64,000 bases of DNA from Hasllibacter sp. MH4015 (GCF_020177575.1 NZ_JAHTBK010000001.1:2930001-2994000), one strand, 5' to 3'; numbered from the stretch's first letter, positions 1-9,821 are shown. Numbers and translations: made by a program. The notes: generated by a model not told the origin, from the sequence alone.

Positions 1-93
1 CTGGATCTCCGTGGCGGGCAAAGGCGCGTCTTGCGCCACGGCGAATGCCGGGATCGCGCCCGCTCCCAATGCCATTGCGCAGGCTCGCATCAT
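1..93 (-). CDS. Secreted protein, N-terminal fragment (runs off the window)
   Basis: The complement of 93-91 is an ATG that overlaps the msrP stop codon as TGATG, so translation is probably coupled. The 31 visible codons stay open to the window edge. They encode a short basic start, a hydrophobic alanine/glycine-rich stretch and an Ala-Val-Ala-Gln end, which reads as a Sec signal peptide cleaved before QDAPLP. The usual partner of MsrP is MsrQ, a polytopic haem membrane protein. Nothing visible here looks like MsrQ, but too little is seen to exclude it further along. Function unknown. Confidence 0.6.
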   Translation of the reverse strand, partial: MMRACAMALGAGAIPAFAVAQDAPLPATEIQ

Positions 94-998
94 CAGAAGT
101 TGGCTTCCAGATCCATGCCTTCATAGAGGCCTGCGACCTCCTCCTCGTAGCCGTTAAACATCAGCGTCGGTTCGCGGCGCGCGAACAGCCCCCCGCCGAT
201 GCGCCGTTCGGAGGCCTGCGACCACCGCGGGTGAGAGACGTTGGGATTCACATTGCTATAGAAGCCGTATTCCCGCGGGTTCGCCATATTCCAGCTGGTC
301 GGCGGCTCCTCCTCCGTCAGGGTGATGCGCACGATCGACTTGATGGATTTGAATCCGTATTTCCACGGCACGACCAGCCGCATAGGCGCGCCGTTCTGGT
401 TGGGAATTTCGCGCCCGTAGATACCGGTCGCCATGATGGTCAGCGGATGCATCGCCTCGTCCAGCCGCAGACCCTCCCGGTAGGGCCAGTCAAGCACGGG
501 GACGTTCACGCCCGGCATCTCGTCGGGGCGCAGCGCCGTCTCGAACGCGACATAGCGGGCGCCGTCCTGTACGCCCACGCGGTTCAGCAGATCGGCCAGC
601 TCGAACCCGTTCCACGGGATCACCATCGACCACGCCTCCACGCAGCGGAAGCGATAGATCCGTTCCTCCACCTCGACGTCGGACATGATGTCTTCGAAGG
701 AATAGGTGCCGGGACTGTCGACCAACCCGTCGATCTCCACCGACCAAGGGCTTGTCGTGAGGGTATGGGCATTGGCGGCGGGATCGCCCTTGCCCGTGCC
801 GAATTCGTAGAAGTTGTTGTAGGTCGTGATCTCTTCCCACGTGTTTGGCTCCAGCGCCTCCTGCGCGGTCGCCCGTCCACCGATCAGCCCCGCCCCCAAC
901 AGCGCGCCGGTGCCGGCCATGATCTGGCGGCGATTCAGAAACAGGCGTTCGGGCGTCACGTCATCCCATGTCAGCTTGGATTGATAGCGGCGGGCCAT
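93..998 (-). CDS. msrP: Protein-methionine-sulfoxide reductase catalytic subunit MsrP
   Basis: Periplasmic molybdopterin enzyme of the MsrP (YedY) family, which reduces methionine sulfoxide in oxidised envelope proteins. The 301-residue length is normal. The N-terminus holds a twin-arginine signal (NRRQIM near residue 22, then a glycine/alanine hydrophobic stretch), as expected for a cofactor-loaded export substrate. Cys119 in RFRCVEAW is the expected molybdenum ligand, and the conserved [12 protein letters not shown] segment follows near residue 215. The downstream gene starts inside its stop codon, indicating an operon. Family assignment is firm from the sequence; the partner protein is not visible. 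Confidence 0.95.
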   Translation of the reverse strand: MARRYQSKLTWDDVTPERLFLNRRQIMAGTGALLGAGLIGGRATAQEALEPNTWEEITTYNNFYEFGTGKGDPAANAHTLTTSPWSVEIDGLVDSPGTYSFEDIMSDVEVEERIYRFRCVEAWSMVIPWNGFELADLLNRVGVQDGARYVAFETALRPDEMPGVNVPVLDWPYREGLRLDEAMHPLTIMATGIYGREIPNQNGAPMRLVVPWKYGFKSIKSIVRITLTEEEPPTSWNMANPREYGFYSNVNPNVSHPRWSQASERRIGGGLFARREPTLMFNGYEEEVAGLYEGMDLEANF

Positions 999-1130
999 GT
1001 GGGTCGTCTCCTCGTCCTAGGTCGGGGCCTTGATGCACCATAGATGTGCCATCCCCCAAGGGCTGACATCACTTATCACGGAACGGTTAAGCGGCGTGAT
1101 TGGTTTCATCTCCACGCTGGCGATGCCCGG

Positions 1131-2633
1131 TCAGGCGGCATTCACCCCGTCGGGATAAAGGCGGTCCATCGGCAGGCTCGATCCATCGGGCTGCACGAGC
1201 CGCACATGTTCGCGGCGCATCTTCCTTGGCTCGCTCACCCCGACGGAATGGGCGATCACCTCCACCTCCTTGACGATATTCTTCGCGTAATTGGCGACGC
1301 GCATGTCCTTGTCCTCAACCACCAACCCCTCCTGGAAGCGCGGATTATGGGTCGTGATGCCGGTGGGACAGGTGTTCTTGTGACATTTGAGCGCCTGGAT
1401 GCACCCCAGCGCGAACATGAAACCGCGCGCGGAGGTCACGAAATCCGCCCCCGCCGCCAGGGCCCAGGCGACGTCGCCGGGATTGACCAGCTTGCCCGAG
1501 GCGACGATCCGGATCCGTTCCCTCAAGCCCGCCTTGTTGCGCAGGTCGGTCAGAATCGGCAGCGCCTCCCGGATCGACATACCCACCAGGTCCATAAGCG
1601 GCATCGGCGCGGCTCCGGTTCCGCCCTCCCCACCGTCGAGCGTGATGAAGTCCGGCGCATGTTCGACGCCCCGCGCGCCGACCGCCGCGAAAAGGTCGAT
1701 GAAGAATTGCTCGCTGCCCATCACCGTCTTGATGCCCACGGGCTTGCCTGTCACGCGTCGGATATGGCCGATCAGGTCCAGCAACTCTTCCGTGTTGCCC
1801 GCTTCCCTGTGGCGGTTGGGGCTGATCCCGTCGCGGCCCTTGGGCAGGCCCCGGATTTCCGCGATCTCGTCGGTGATCTTGGCGGCCGGCAGGATACCGC
1901 CCTTGCCGGGCTTGGCACCTTGGGCCAGCTTCAACTCGAACATCTTGACCTGCGGCTTGGCAGCGATCTCTTCCAACTTCTCGTCGCTCAGGTTTCCGTC
2001 GGCATCCCTGACCCCGTATTTCGCCGTGCCGATCTGGAAGACAAGGTCGCACCCCCCCTCAAGGTGATACGGGCTCAGCCCGCCTTCGCCCGTATTCATC
2101 CACGCCCCCGCCATCTGGCATCCCCGGCTCAGCGCGCGCACGGCGGGTTTGGAGATCGCGCCATAGCTCATTCCGGAAAGGTTGAAGAAACTGCCTGCCA
2201 TGTAAGGTGTGTCGCAATGCGGCCCGATGGTCAGCGGCTCGGAGCTGGAGAATTGGTCGTCCAGCGGCGGAAAGGCCGAGGGTACGAACAAGGGAGTGCC
2301 CACCACGGTTATGTTGCGGGTAGAGCCGAATGGCAGGGTGGAGCTTTTGCCCTTGCCCGCGTGTTTCACCCATTCCCGCTGCGCCCGGTTGAACGGCAAT
2401 TCCTCCCGATCCATGGCGAAGAAATACTGCCGGAAGAATTCACCAAGACTGCTGAACAATCCTCGGAACCGGCCAAGGACGGGATAATTGCGCCGGATCG
2501 CGTCGCCGGTCTGGAACCGATCGAGGAAGAACAGGACAACCACGGCCAGCACCGCCAACCCGATGACCAGCCAGAACGCGATCGCCATCGCCTCCAGAAA
2601 CACGCTGACACTTTCCATCGTTGGCATGTCCAT
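1131..2633 (-). CDS. FMN-binding glutamate-synthase-family protein
   Basis: This 500-residue protein matches the FMN/iron-sulfur domain of the large glutamate synthase subunit but lacks the glutaminase and C-terminal domains. One transmembrane helix lies near residues 12-34. The (beta/alpha)8 flavin domain carries ITLDGGEGGTGAAP and the cysteine-containing segment HKNTCPTGITT. The ATG at 2633 is preferred over one 34 codons upstream because AGGGAAG sits just before it and the upstream extension is unlike the family. Such stand-alone membrane-anchored proteins are widespread, but their reaction is not established. Calling it glutamate synthase proper would be an overstatement. Confidence 0.85.
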   Translation of the reverse strand: MDMPTMESVSVFLEAMAIAFWLVIGLAVLAVVVLFFLDRFQTGDAIRRNYPVLGRFRGLFSSLGEFFRQYFFAMDREELPFNRAQREWVKHAGKGKSSTLPFGSTRNITVVGTPLFVPSAFPPLDDQFSSSEPLTIGPHCDTPYMAGSFFNLSGMSYGAISKPAVRALSRGCQMAGAWMNTGEGGLSPYHLEGGCDLVFQIGTAKYGVRDADGNLSDEKLEEIAAKPQVKMFELKLAQGAKPGKGGILPAAKITDEIAEIRGLPKGRDGISPNRHREAGNTEELLDLIGHIRRVTGKPVGIKTVMGSEQFFIDLFAAVGARGVEHAPDFITLDGGEGGTGAAPMPLMDLVGMSIREALPILTDLRNKAGLRERIRIVASGKLVNPGDVAWALAAGADFVTSARGFMFALGCIQALKCHKNTCPTGITTHNPRFQEGLVVEDKDMRVANYAKNIVKEVEVIAHSVGVSEPRKMRREHVRLVQPDGSSLPMDRLYPDGVNAA

Positions 2634-2962
2634 GGTCACTTCCCTTCGCGCTGTCCGAGGCCCGCACCATGTTTCGCCTGCCGGCGATCCACAAGTTTCG
2701 TCCGGCGAAATGATGCGAATTTTCGCGAAATTCATAACGGCCGATCACATGATTTCACCTCAATGTGACTGGAACGCCGAAATCGCCCAGGCTTAGGCGG
2801 CGCGGCCCGTCCGTCAAGCGGTCCGGCGGAAATTCGCTTCACTTGAAAGGATATGGGGCTGTCGCATCTCGCCTCTCGTCGGACGGCCCAAGCGTCCGGC
2901 CCCGGAACCGGGCACACCCTGCCCCGCCGGGTTGACTGACAGACAGCAGAGAGAGTTTCACA
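2634..2962. other. Divergent intergenic region with a short palindrome
   Basis: 329 bp separate the flavoprotein gene (leftward) from the first fasciclin gene (rightward), so both promoters should lie here. The clearest element is TTTCGCGAAA at 2721-2730, a perfect 10-bp palindrome in a locally AT-richer stretch. It is a possible operator, but no regulator is nearby. No convincing -35/-10 pair or small gene was found. Confidence 0.35.
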
Positions 2963-3433
2963 ATGCGTAACGCAATGCTTGCCCTTGCCGCTTCCATCGC
3001 GCTGGCCGCACCCGCCTTCGCGGATGCCCACTCCAACACCATCGTCGATGTCGCAACCGAGGCCGGTTCCTTCACGACGCTTCTTGCCGCAGCCGAGGCC
3101 GCAGGCCTGGTCGAGACGCTTTCGGGCGAAGGCCCGCTAACCGTGTTCGCCCCCACCGATGAGGCATTTGCCGCACTGCCCGAAGGCACCGTTGAGGGCC
3201 TTCTGGAAGACACCGAGGCGCTGACGGCCATCCTCACTTACCACGTCGTGTCCGGTGCCGTGATGTCCGGTGATCTGACCGACGGCATGACCGCGGCCAC
3301 CGTGAACGGTGCCGAGATCACCGTGTCGCTCGATCCGGTGATGATCAACGACGCCAATGTCGTGACCGCCGATATCGAGGCGTCCAACGGCGTCATCCAC
3401 GTGATCGACTCGGTGCTGATGCCGCCGATGTAA
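2963..3433 (+). CDS. Secreted fasciclin-domain protein
   Basis: 156 residues: a Sec signal peptide (about residues 1-22, ending AFADA) followed by a single FAS1 domain. The family motifs [14 protein letters not shown] (about 60-73) and a C-terminal [13 protein letters not shown] are clear. FAS1 domains mediate adhesion or surface association; the ligand here is unknown. The start is the only suitable ATG before the signal peptide and follows AGAGAG. A paralogue lies immediately downstream, beyond a terminator-like hairpin. Confidence 0.92.
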   Translation: MRNAMLALAASIALAAPAFADAHSNTIVDVATEAGSFTTLLAAAEAAGLVETLSGEGPLTVFAPTDEAFAALPEGTVEGLLEDTEALTAILTYHVVSGAVMSGDLTDGMTAATVNGAEITVSLDPVMINDANVVTADIEASNGVIHVIDSVLMPPM

Positions 3434-3447
3434 GCCTCAAGGGATAG

Positions 3448-3478
3448 CGGGGGTGGCTTGGACAGCCGCCCCCGTTTT
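3448..3478 (+). terminator. Rho-independent terminator after fasciclin gene 1
   Basis: CGGGGGTGGCT (3448-3458) pairs with AGCCGCCCCCG (3464-3474) with one T-G wobble and a 5-nt loop, followed by TTTT. It separates the two fasciclin genes and covers an in-frame ATG at 3453, which argues for the later start of the second gene. Confidence 0.75.
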
Positions 3479-3524
3479 CCACGCAAGACCACTATCTGAC
3501 ACTCAACACCGAAAGGGGACCAAA

Positions 3525-4031
3525 ATGGACCGTCGTCAATTCATCACCCGCACCGCAGGCCTCGCCGCCGCAGCACCCCTCGCTGGCCTTGCCACGCCTG
3601 CACTGGCCGTGACGGGCAGCTCCAACATCGTCGAACTGGCCGCCGCCACGCCAGACCTGTCGACCCTCGTGACCGCCGTTCAGGCCGCGGGCCTGGTCGA
3701 CACGCTGTCGGGTCGCGGAAACTTCACGGTGTTCGCACCCACCAACCGTGCGTTCGACCATCTGCCCGCCGGTACGCTCGACGCGCTGCTGGCCGACATC
3801 CCGGCCCTGACCAACGTGCTGACCTACCACGTCTCGCCCGATTACTACCCCGCGTCCCAGTTCGTGGGCCAGGTGGGTGCCGTGCATCAGACCGTCCAGG
3901 GCCAGCCGATCCGTGTGGATGGCCGCTCGGGCACCGTTCTTCTGAACGGCAACACGCGCGTGACGACGGCGGATGTCTTCGCCTCCAACGGTGTTGTTCA
4001 CATCATCGACGCCGTTCTGTTGCCGCACTGA
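3525..4031 (+). CDS. Fasciclin-domain protein with Tat-like signal
   Basis: 168 residues. The N-terminus DRRQFITRT followed by an alanine-rich hydrophobic stretch looks like a twin-arginine signal, unlike the Sec-type signal of the paralogue upstream. The FAS1 core contains FTVFAPTNRAFDHLP and ends NGVVHIIDAVLLP. The ATG at 3525 follows GAAAGGGG; the in-frame ATG at 3453 lies in the preceding terminator and was rejected. A different export route for two adjacent FAS1 proteins is inferred from the signals only. Confidence 0.88.
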   Translation: MDRRQFITRTAGLAAAAPLAGLATPALAVTGSSNIVELAAATPDLSTLVTAVQAAGLVDTLSGRGNFTVFAPTNRAFDHLPAGTLDALLADIPALTNVLTYHVSPDYYPASQFVGQVGAVHQTVQGQPIRVDGRSGTVLLNGNTRVTTADVFASNGVVHIIDAVLLPH

Positions 4032-4057
4032 TCGGTCCCTATCAGTCCGGCAATCCG

Positions 4058-4090
4058 CCCCGCGCAGGTCGTCCCCCTGCGCGGGGCTTT
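4058..4090 (+). terminator. Rho-independent terminator after fasciclin gene 2
   Basis: A perfect 11-bp stem, CCCCGCGCAGG (4058-4068) with CCTGCGCGGGG (4076-4086), a 7-nt loop and a short CTTTCTT tail. Confidence 0.8.
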
Positions 4091-4177
4091 CTTGTGGGCG
4101 GGCCGGGCGCATCTGTCGGCTTGCCTCCCGCTGCGCTCTGGGGTTCCCTGACGTGACACCGCATCGGAGGGACGTCC

Positions 4178-4945
4178 ATGAAGACCGCCATTGTCACCGG
4201 CGCCGCGCGTGGCATCGGCCTTGCCACCACCGACGAATTCCTGTCCCTCGGCTGGCGCGTGGCCATGGTGGATTGGGACGGGGATGAATTGGCCGCCGTC
4301 GCCGCAACCCGCAGGGACGTCCTTGCCCTGCCCCACGACATCTCCAACCCGCAGCAGGTGGCGGCGAGCGTGCGCGAAACGCTGGATACGTTCGGCCAGG
4401 TGAATGCGCTGGTCAACAATGCCGGCATCGCGGATTTCGGACCCATCGAGGAGACGGATTTCGAGCGTTGGCGGCGGGTGATGGCGGTCAATCTCGACGG
4501 GACCTTCCTGATGTCCCAGGCTGCCACACCCGCGCTGAAGGACACGCGCGGCGCGATCGTGAACATCGCCTCCATTTCCGGCCTTCGCGCCTCCACCCTT
4601 CGCGTGGCCTATGGCACGTCGAAAGCCGCCGTGATCGCGCTGACGCAGCAGCAGGCGGTGGAATTGGGGGAGCATGGGATCCGCTGCAACGCGGTCGCGC
4701 CCGGGCCGGTTCGCACGAAGCTCGCCATGGCGGTCCATACGCCCGATATCATCGCGGCCTACCACGATGCCCTGCCGCTTAACCGCTACGGGACAGAGGA
4801 TGAGCTTGCCCAGGCCATCGTGTTCCTGTGCTCGGACAAAGCAAGCTACATCACCGGGCAGTGCCTTGCGGTGGATGGCGGGTTCGAAGCGACGGGGATC
4901 GGGTTGCCTGCCTTGCGGGGCGGGGCCGAGGGTTATCAAGGTTGA
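4178..4945 (+). CDS. SDR-family NAD(P)-dependent oxidoreductase
   Basis: Classical short-chain dehydrogenase of 255 residues, the usual length. The Rossmann glycine motif TGAARGIG is at residues 7-14, NNAG near 80-83, a serine near 132-134 and the catalytic Tyr145-x3-Lys149. The C-terminus has the common YITGQCLAVDGGF segment. An acidic residue after the second strand (VDWDGD) suggests NAD over NADP, an inference only. The substrate cannot be read from the sequence. It appears to be transcribed alone. Confidence 0.88.
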   Translation: MKTAIVTGAARGIGLATTDEFLSLGWRVAMVDWDGDELAAVAATRRDVLALPHDISNPQQVAASVRETLDTFGQVNALVNNAGIADFGPIEETDFERWRRVMAVNLDGTFLMSQAATPALKDTRGAIVNIASISGLRASTLRVAYGTSKAAVIALTQQQAVELGEHGIRCNAVAPGPVRTKLAMAVHTPDIIAAYHDALPLNRYGTEDELAQAIVFLCSDKASYITGQCLAVDGGFEATGIGLPALRGGAEGYQG

Positions 4946-5039
4946 TAAAGCGGGTTATCCATCTGAAGCAAAAAGGAATATCTGTTTCCATTAACCTGAT
5001 GTTAAGGAACTAGGCGCTACTCACGCACCTCTCCGGCAA

Positions 5040-5789
5040 TCACGCAAGCTCGGGTAGCATATCCTCAATCGCCTCGATCCGCGCCTCGGGGGCGGGGTGG
5101 GTCGACAGGAATTCCGGCGCGTTGCGCTGCGCCATCGCATCCATGCGCCGCCACAATTCCGCGGCTTCCGCCGGGTCGTAGTCAGCCCGGTGCATCAGGC
5201 GCAGACCGTAGGCGTCAGCCTCGATCTCCTGCCGTCTGGAATACGGCAGCAGCAGGCCGTACTGCGCGCCGATCCCCAACGCCCCCGCAATCTCCCTCGC
5301 GTATTCGACGTCTCCCAGATCCAGGATCGTCTGCACGGCACGCAGCCCAAATTCCGTTGCCATCTGCGCCTCGACCCGCTCCTTCGAGTGGTCGGCGTCG
5401 ATATGGCCGATTTCGTGCCCGATCACGGCGGCAAGTTGCGCGCGATTGGCAAAGACCTGGAACATGCCTTCGAACACGCCGATCTTGTTGCCCGGAAGCG
5501 CGAACGCATTGGCTTGCGGGCTTGCGAACACCGCCACTTCCCAATCGCGTGGGTCGCGGTCGTCGGCCTCAAGAAGCGCGCGGGCCGTCTCGGACAGGGC
5601 TGTTGTAAGCGTCGTGTTCGCGGACAGGGGGATCTCGCGGCGCATCTGGTCCCAACTTGCCTGACCCATCTGTTGCAGCTGCGCGTCCGACACGAGGTCG
5701 GGACGGCGGCACGCCGCAAGCGTCGGTGCGGCAAGGGCCGCCACGCCAAGGCTCAGGACGCGGCGCCGGGACAGGCAGGTGACACACAT
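5040..5789 (-). CDS. M48-family metallopeptidase, lipoprotein
   Basis: 249 residues. Lipoprotein signal with three arginines and an LAAC lipobox (Cys27). The zinc site HEIGH has His125, Glu126 and His129, with the third ligand Glu190 in EIEADAYG. It resembles LoiP/BepA-like envelope proteases that degrade or help fold outer-membrane proteins. The ATG at 5789 follows GGAGG; a 65-codon upstream extension is not family-like and would run through the clpB terminator. Downstream of clpB but separated from it by that terminator. Confidence 0.9.
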   Translation of the reverse strand: MCVTCLSRRRVLSLGVAALAAPTLAACRRPDLVSDAQLQQMGQASWDQMRREIPLSANTTLTTALSETARALLEADDRDPRDWEVAVFASPQANAFALPGNKIGVFEGMFQVFANRAQLAAVIGHEIGHIDADHSKERVEAQMATEFGLRAVQTILDLGDVEYAREIAGALGIGAQYGLLLPYSRRQEIEADAYGLRLMHRADYDPAEAAELWRRMDAMAQRNAPEFLSTHPAPEARIEAIEDMLPELA

Positions 5790-5876
5790 GATTGGACCTC
5801 CGTGACGAAAGGCAAACCCTGCGTGTGCGGAATTGGTTCCCGGCCTGGGGAGGCACCTTTTCCACCCACACACATG

Positions 5877-5906
5877 AAAACGCCCCGCCGGAAATCCGGC
5901 GGGGCG
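5877..5906 (-). terminator. Rho-independent terminator of clpB
   Basis: On the minus strand CGCCCCGCCGG (5906-5896) pairs perfectly with CCGGCGGGGCG (5891-5881) around a 4-nt loop and is followed by TTTT. It lies just after the clpB stop. Confidence 0.9.
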
Positions 5907-5934
5907 CTTCATAGTCTTGGTGGTCAGGCGCGCC

Positions 5935-8550
5935 TTAATGCACGACGGCATCGTCCGGTTTGGGCCGGTTGGACGCCGCCACACGGTCGCCCACGATCAA
6001 GCCATCGGCACCGGCGGAGACGCTGACCTCCGAGCCGTCGAAGACATCGCCGGACAGGATCATTTCCGCCAGCTGGTCCTGCAACGCCCGTTGGATCACC
6101 CGCTTGAGCGGCCGCGCGCCGAAGACCGGATCATAGCCTTCATCGGCGAGCCACGTCATCGCGCTGTCGTCGAGCGAGAGGTGGATCTTGCGATCCGCAA
6201 GACGCCGTTCCAACCGCTGCAACTGGATCTTCACGATGCCATCCATATCGTCCCGCGTCAGGCGGTCGAAGACGATCATGTCGTCCAGCCGGTTCAGGAA
6301 TTCCGGGCGGAAATGAGCGCGCACCGCGTCTATCACGTCTTTCTTCGCCTGCCCTGCATCCGTCCCTTCCGGCAGATGGCTGAGCGCCTGTGAGCCGAGG
6401 TTCGATGTCAGCACGATCAGCGTCTGCTTGAAGTCGACAACCCGCCCCTGCCCATCGGTCAGGCGACCGTCATCAAGCACCTGGAGGAGCACATTGAAGA
6501 CCTCCGGATGCGCCTTTTCGACCTCATCGAACAGGATCACCTGATAGGGGCGGCGGCGCACGGCCTCCGTCAGGACCCCGCCTTCGTCGTAGCCAACATA
6601 GCCCGGGGGCGCACCGATCAGGCGGGCGACCGCGTGCTTCTCCATAAACTCCGACATGTCGATGCGGACCATCGCCTGATCGTCGTCAAAGAGGTATTCG
6701 GCCAGCGCCTTGGTCAGCTCCGTCTTGCCGACGCCGGTCGGCCCGAGGAACAGGAAGCTGCCCAACGGCCGCCCCTCGTCCTGAAGACCTGCCCGCGCCC
6801 GGCGCACGGCCCGGCTGACGGCGGAGACGGCCTGTTGCTGGCCGATGACCCGTTTGCCAAGCTCCTCCTCCATGCGCAGCAGCTTCTCCCGCTCGCCTTC
6901 CAGCATCTTGGCCACTGGCACGCCGGTCCAGCGTTCGACAACTTCGGCGATCTGTTCGGGGCGCACGGCCTCTTCCACCATGACGTCCTCGTCCTGGCTT
7001 TCGGCGGCCTCAAGCTCCTTCTCAAGCTGCGGGATCACGCCATAGGACAACTCCCCGGCCTTGCCGAGATCGCCCCGGCGCTTGGCCTGGTCCAGTTCGG
7101 CGCGGGCCTGGTCCAGCCGCTCCTTGATCGTGCGCGCACTTTCCAGCTTGTCGCGTTCGGCCTGCCACTTGGCGGTCATCTCGGCGGATTGCTGTTGCAG
7201 GTCGCCAAGCTCCTTCTCCAGCTTCGCCAACCGGTCCTTGGAGGCGGCATCATCCTCCGCCTTCAGCGCCTCTGCCTCGATCTGCATCTGCAGGATCTGC
7301 CGGTCGAGTGCGTCCAGTTCCTCGGGTTTGGAATCGACCTCCATCCGCAGGCGCGACGCCGCTTCGTCCATCAGGTCGATGGCCTTGTCGGGCAGGAACC
7401 GGTCGGTGATGTAGCGATGGCTGAGCGTGGCCGCAGCGACCAGCGCGGAATCGGAAATCCGCACACCGTGGTGAAGCTCATACTTCTCCTTGATGCCGCG
7501 CAGGATGGATACCGTGTCCTCCACCGTGGGTTCTTCCACGACAAGGGGCTGGAACCGGCGGGCCAAAGCCGCGTCCTTCTCCACGTATTTCCGGTACTCA
7601 TCGAGCGTCGTGGCACCGACGCAGTGCAATTCCCCGCGCGCGAGGGCGGGCTTGATCAGGTTGGCGGCATCCATTGCGCCGTCGGTTTTGCCCGCGCCCA
7701 CAAGCGTGTGCATCTCGTCGATGAACAGGATGATTTCACCGGCGGCATTTGCGATTTCACCAAGGACGGCTTTCAGCCGTTCCTCGAACTCGCCGCGATA
7801 CTTCGCGCCCGCAATCAGCGCGCCCATGTCCAGCGACATCAGCGTCTTGTTGCGGAGCGATTCCGGCACGTCGCCGTTGATGATGCGCAGCGCAAGGCCC
7901 TCGGCAATCGCGGTTTTACCCACGCCCGGCTCCCCGATCAGGACAGGGTTGTTCTTGGTCCTACGGCTCAGCACCTGCATGGCGCGGCGGATTTCCTCAT
8001 CGCGGCCGATGATCGGGTCGATCTTGCCCTCGCGTGCTGCTTCCGTCAGGTCGCGGGCGTATTTGTTGAGCGCGTCGTAATTGTCCTCGGCCGACGCGCT
8101 GTCGGCGGTCTTGCCCTTGCGCAGATCGTTGATCGCGGCGTTGAGCGCCTGTGCGTTGACAGCACCGGCATCGAGCGCATCCTTGGCCTTGGATTTCACC
8201 ATGGCAAGCGCCGTCAGAAGGCGTTCGACGGCTACGAAACTGTCGCCAGCTTTCTGGGCCAGCTTCTCCGCCTCATCCAGAACCTTGGTCGTTTGCTTGT
8301 CGAGGTAGACCTGCGCGCCATCGCCCGTCACCTTCGGCAATTTCGACATGGCAAGATCAAGCGTCTCGCGCACCCGCTCCGGTGCGCCGCCTGCGCGGGT
8401 GATCAGCGTGGTGGCCAACCCCTGCTCGTCGTCCATGAGGGCCTTCAGAAGATGCTCGGGCACCAGTTTCTGGTGATCCTCGCGTTGCGCGATGGTCTGG
8501 GCGGCCTGAAGGAAGCCGCGCGCGCGATCCGTGAACTTCTCCAAGTTCAT
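5935..8550 (-). CDS. clpB: ATP-dependent disaggregase ClpB
   Basis: 871 residues, normal for ClpB. Order: Clp N-terminal repeats (about 1-145), AAA-1 with Walker [10 protein letters not shown], the long charged coiled-coil middle domain (about 400-520) that distinguishes ClpB from ClpA/ClpC, then AAA-2 with Walker [10 protein letters not shown] and the small C-terminal domain. It rescues aggregated proteins with DnaK/DnaJ in the cytoplasm. The ATG at 8550 follows AGGAGA with good spacing; six further upstream codons are not needed. A sigma32-type promoter lies about 75 nt upstream, so heat-shock induction is likely. Confidence 0.98.
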   Translation of the reverse strand: MNLEKFTDRARGFLQAAQTIAQREDHQKLVPEHLLKALMDDEQGLATTLITRAGGAPERVRETLDLAMSKLPKVTGDGAQVYLDKQTTKVLDEAEKLAQKAGDSFVAVERLLTALAMVKSKAKDALDAGAVNAQALNAAINDLRKGKTADSASAEDNYDALNKYARDLTEAAREGKIDPIIGRDEEIRRAMQVLSRRTKNNPVLIGEPGVGKTAIAEGLALRIINGDVPESLRNKTLMSLDMGALIAGAKYRGEFEERLKAVLGEIANAAGEIILFIDEMHTLVGAGKTDGAMDAANLIKPALARGELHCVGATTLDEYRKYVEKDAALARRFQPLVVEEPTVEDTVSILRGIKEKYELHHGVRISDSALVAAATLSHRYITDRFLPDKAIDLMDEAASRLRMEVDSKPEELDALDRQILQMQIEAEALKAEDDAASKDRLAKLEKELGDLQQQSAEMTAKWQAERDKLESARTIKERLDQARAELDQAKRRGDLGKAGELSYGVIPQLEKELEAAESQDEDVMVEEAVRPEQIAEVVERWTGVPVAKMLEGEREKLLRMEEELGKRVIGQQQAVSAVSRAVRRARAGLQDEGRPLGSFLFLGPTGVGKTELTKALAEYLFDDDQAMVRIDMSEFMEKHAVARLIGAPPGYVGYDEGGVLTEAVRRRPYQVILFDEVEKAHPEVFNVLLQVLDDGRLTDGQGRVVDFKQTLIVLTSNLGSQALSHLPEGTDAGQAKKDVIDAVRAHFRPEFLNRLDDMIVFDRLTRDDMDGIVKIQLQRLERRLADRKIHLSLDDSAMTWLADEGYDPVFGARPLKRVIQRALQDQLAEMILSGDVFDGSEVSVSAGADGLIVGDRVAASNRPKPDDAVVH

Positions 8551-8620
8551 ATCGTGTCTCCTTATCAAAGCGCCCGTTTTGGCCCCTGCCCGCTTTGCGG
8601 CACATGGGGTCGGTCGGGCC

Positions 8621-9148
8621 TCACCGATCTAGATGGGGAGGGCGCGCGCCATTCTCAAGATCAATTCCGAACTCTGCGGCCAGCGCCTTCGACCGTGCCC
8701 GCATCGCGGCGGAGCGGTTGGTCAGCCCTTGCCTGATCCGGTCGCCAAGATCCTCGGACGCATCCGCGCCCCGGCAATAGGCGTCGAATGCCCAGACCCG
8801 GAGGAGGATCTTGTCGTGGCCGTAAAACAGAAAAAGATGCGGACGCAGGAGCCGTGCCGCGTCGGGCGCGTATTGGGCGCATTGCAGCAGGTGCAAAGCG
8901 GCGTCGGGCTTGGTGATGTCTGGCAGCCGGTCGAACAGCGTCGCCAGGTGGTGCTGTCCCAACCGGGCCTTTTCCACGAGCGCCTTGACAAGCCACGTGG
9001 CCGCGACCTCGTCGGAACCTGGAATAGCGGCGATCAGGGCCGCTTCGGCCTCGGGCGACAGGTCGTCGGCAAGGACGGCCTTGAGCGACGCGGTGTGTTT
9101 GCCGTCAAAAGCCGCAAGCGCGGCGGCGATATCCTTGGGCTGACGCAT
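8621..9148 (-). CDS. Helical-repeat-like hypothetical protein
   Basis: 175 residues, soluble, no signal peptide. It is rich in alanine, leucine and aspartate, with a helix-turn-helix periodicity that resembles HEAT/ARM-type repeats. No catalytic motif is recognised. Its last codons contain the clpB promoter, so the two reading and control functions overlap. It could be co-transcribed with clpB from an upstream housekeeping promoter. Function unknown. Confidence 0.75.
   Translation of the reverse strand: MRQPKDIAAALAAFDGKHTASLKAVLADDLSPEAEAALIAAIPGSDEVAATWLVKALVEKARLGQHHLATLFDRLPDITKPDAALHLLQCAQYAPDAARLLRPHLFLFYGHDKILLRVWAFDAYCRGADASEDLGDRIRQGLTNRSAAMRARSKALAAEFGIDLENGARPPHLDR
8630..8659 (-). 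promoter_or_regulatory. Sigma32-type heat-shock promoter of clpB
   Basis: Read on the minus strand: CTTGAG (8659-8654), 15-nt spacer, CCCCATCTA (8638-8630). This matches the sigma32 consensus CTTGAA-N13-15-CCCCATNT at nearly every position. Transcription would start near 8623, giving a leader of about 70 nt. The element lies inside the last codons of the preceding gene. Confidence 0.75.
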
Positions 9149-9401
9149 AGACCGGAGTTTGCACGGGAACGTCGAGCCGGTCCATCGCCGTCACGCCGGG
9201 GCCCTGCAACAGGCAAGGTCGCGACCATGTGCAAGCCGGGCGCGGGCCTGCCCGTGGGGGTGGCGCCCCGAACTTTCCGACTTGCCACTTTTTTCCGCCA
9301 AAGCCCCTCCAGACCATCAGCGTGGCGTTGCGTGGCCAAAGCGCCAGCCCGTCGGGACGGGCAGGCCCTCGCCCGGCGCCTTCGGCTTGATTCCGGGCGA
9401 G

Positions 9402-9821
9402 TTACCCCAAATCCCGCGCACGGATCCGGTTGCCCCTCGGCTTGTGTTCCAGCTCTGCCAGGCCCAGCAGCTCCAGCACCGGCCCCACATAATTCGCGAA
9501 CCGCCCGCGATACCCCTTGCGCAGCCCGTAATACCCACCGACCGGATTGTCCGCATCCCGCGCCCAGGCCTCCAACGTGCCGCCCTTCACCGGCTTGCCC
9601 TCATCGGCATTGCCCAGATCGACCCAATCGCCCCGCCTGCGCAGCATCTCCGCCGCATCGTCCACCGCCCGCCATTGATAGCTCAACTGCGTCTTGCCGA
9701 CCTGCACGACCAGGGCGGGCGGATCGCGGGTGTCGTCACGCCACGCCTGGTATTCGCTGCTTCCCGGCGGCGTCTTCAGCCGCCAGGGGTCGTCCGCCGT
9801 TCCGTCGCCATAGGTAATCAT
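9402..9821 (-). CDS. Conserved hypothetical protein, partner of SRPBCC protein
   Basis: 139 residues, cytoplasmic by appearance, with a DDPWRLKTPPGSSEY segment near residue 9, GGYYGLRKGYRGRFANYVGPVL near 100 and a basic C-terminus. I do not recognise a named catalytic family. The ATG at 9821 overlaps the SRPBCC stop as ATGA, so the pair is translationally coupled. A longer reading frame upstream is a shadow of the SRPBCC gene. Role probably tied to that of its partner. The 253 bp between this gene and the helical-repeat gene hold nothing I can identify. Confidence 0.75.
   Translation of the reverse strand: MITYGDGTADDPWRLKTPPGSSEYQAWRDDTRDPPALVVQVGKTQLSYQWRAVDDAAEMLRRRGDWVDLGNADEGKPVKGGTLEAWARDADNPVGGYYGLRKGYRGRFANYVGPVLELLGLAELEHKPRGNRIRARDLG

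Noticed and set aside
8601-8609. Second CCCCATGTG box upstream of clpB
   Set aside because: No CTTGAA-like element at the right distance; the pair at 8659-8630 is far better.
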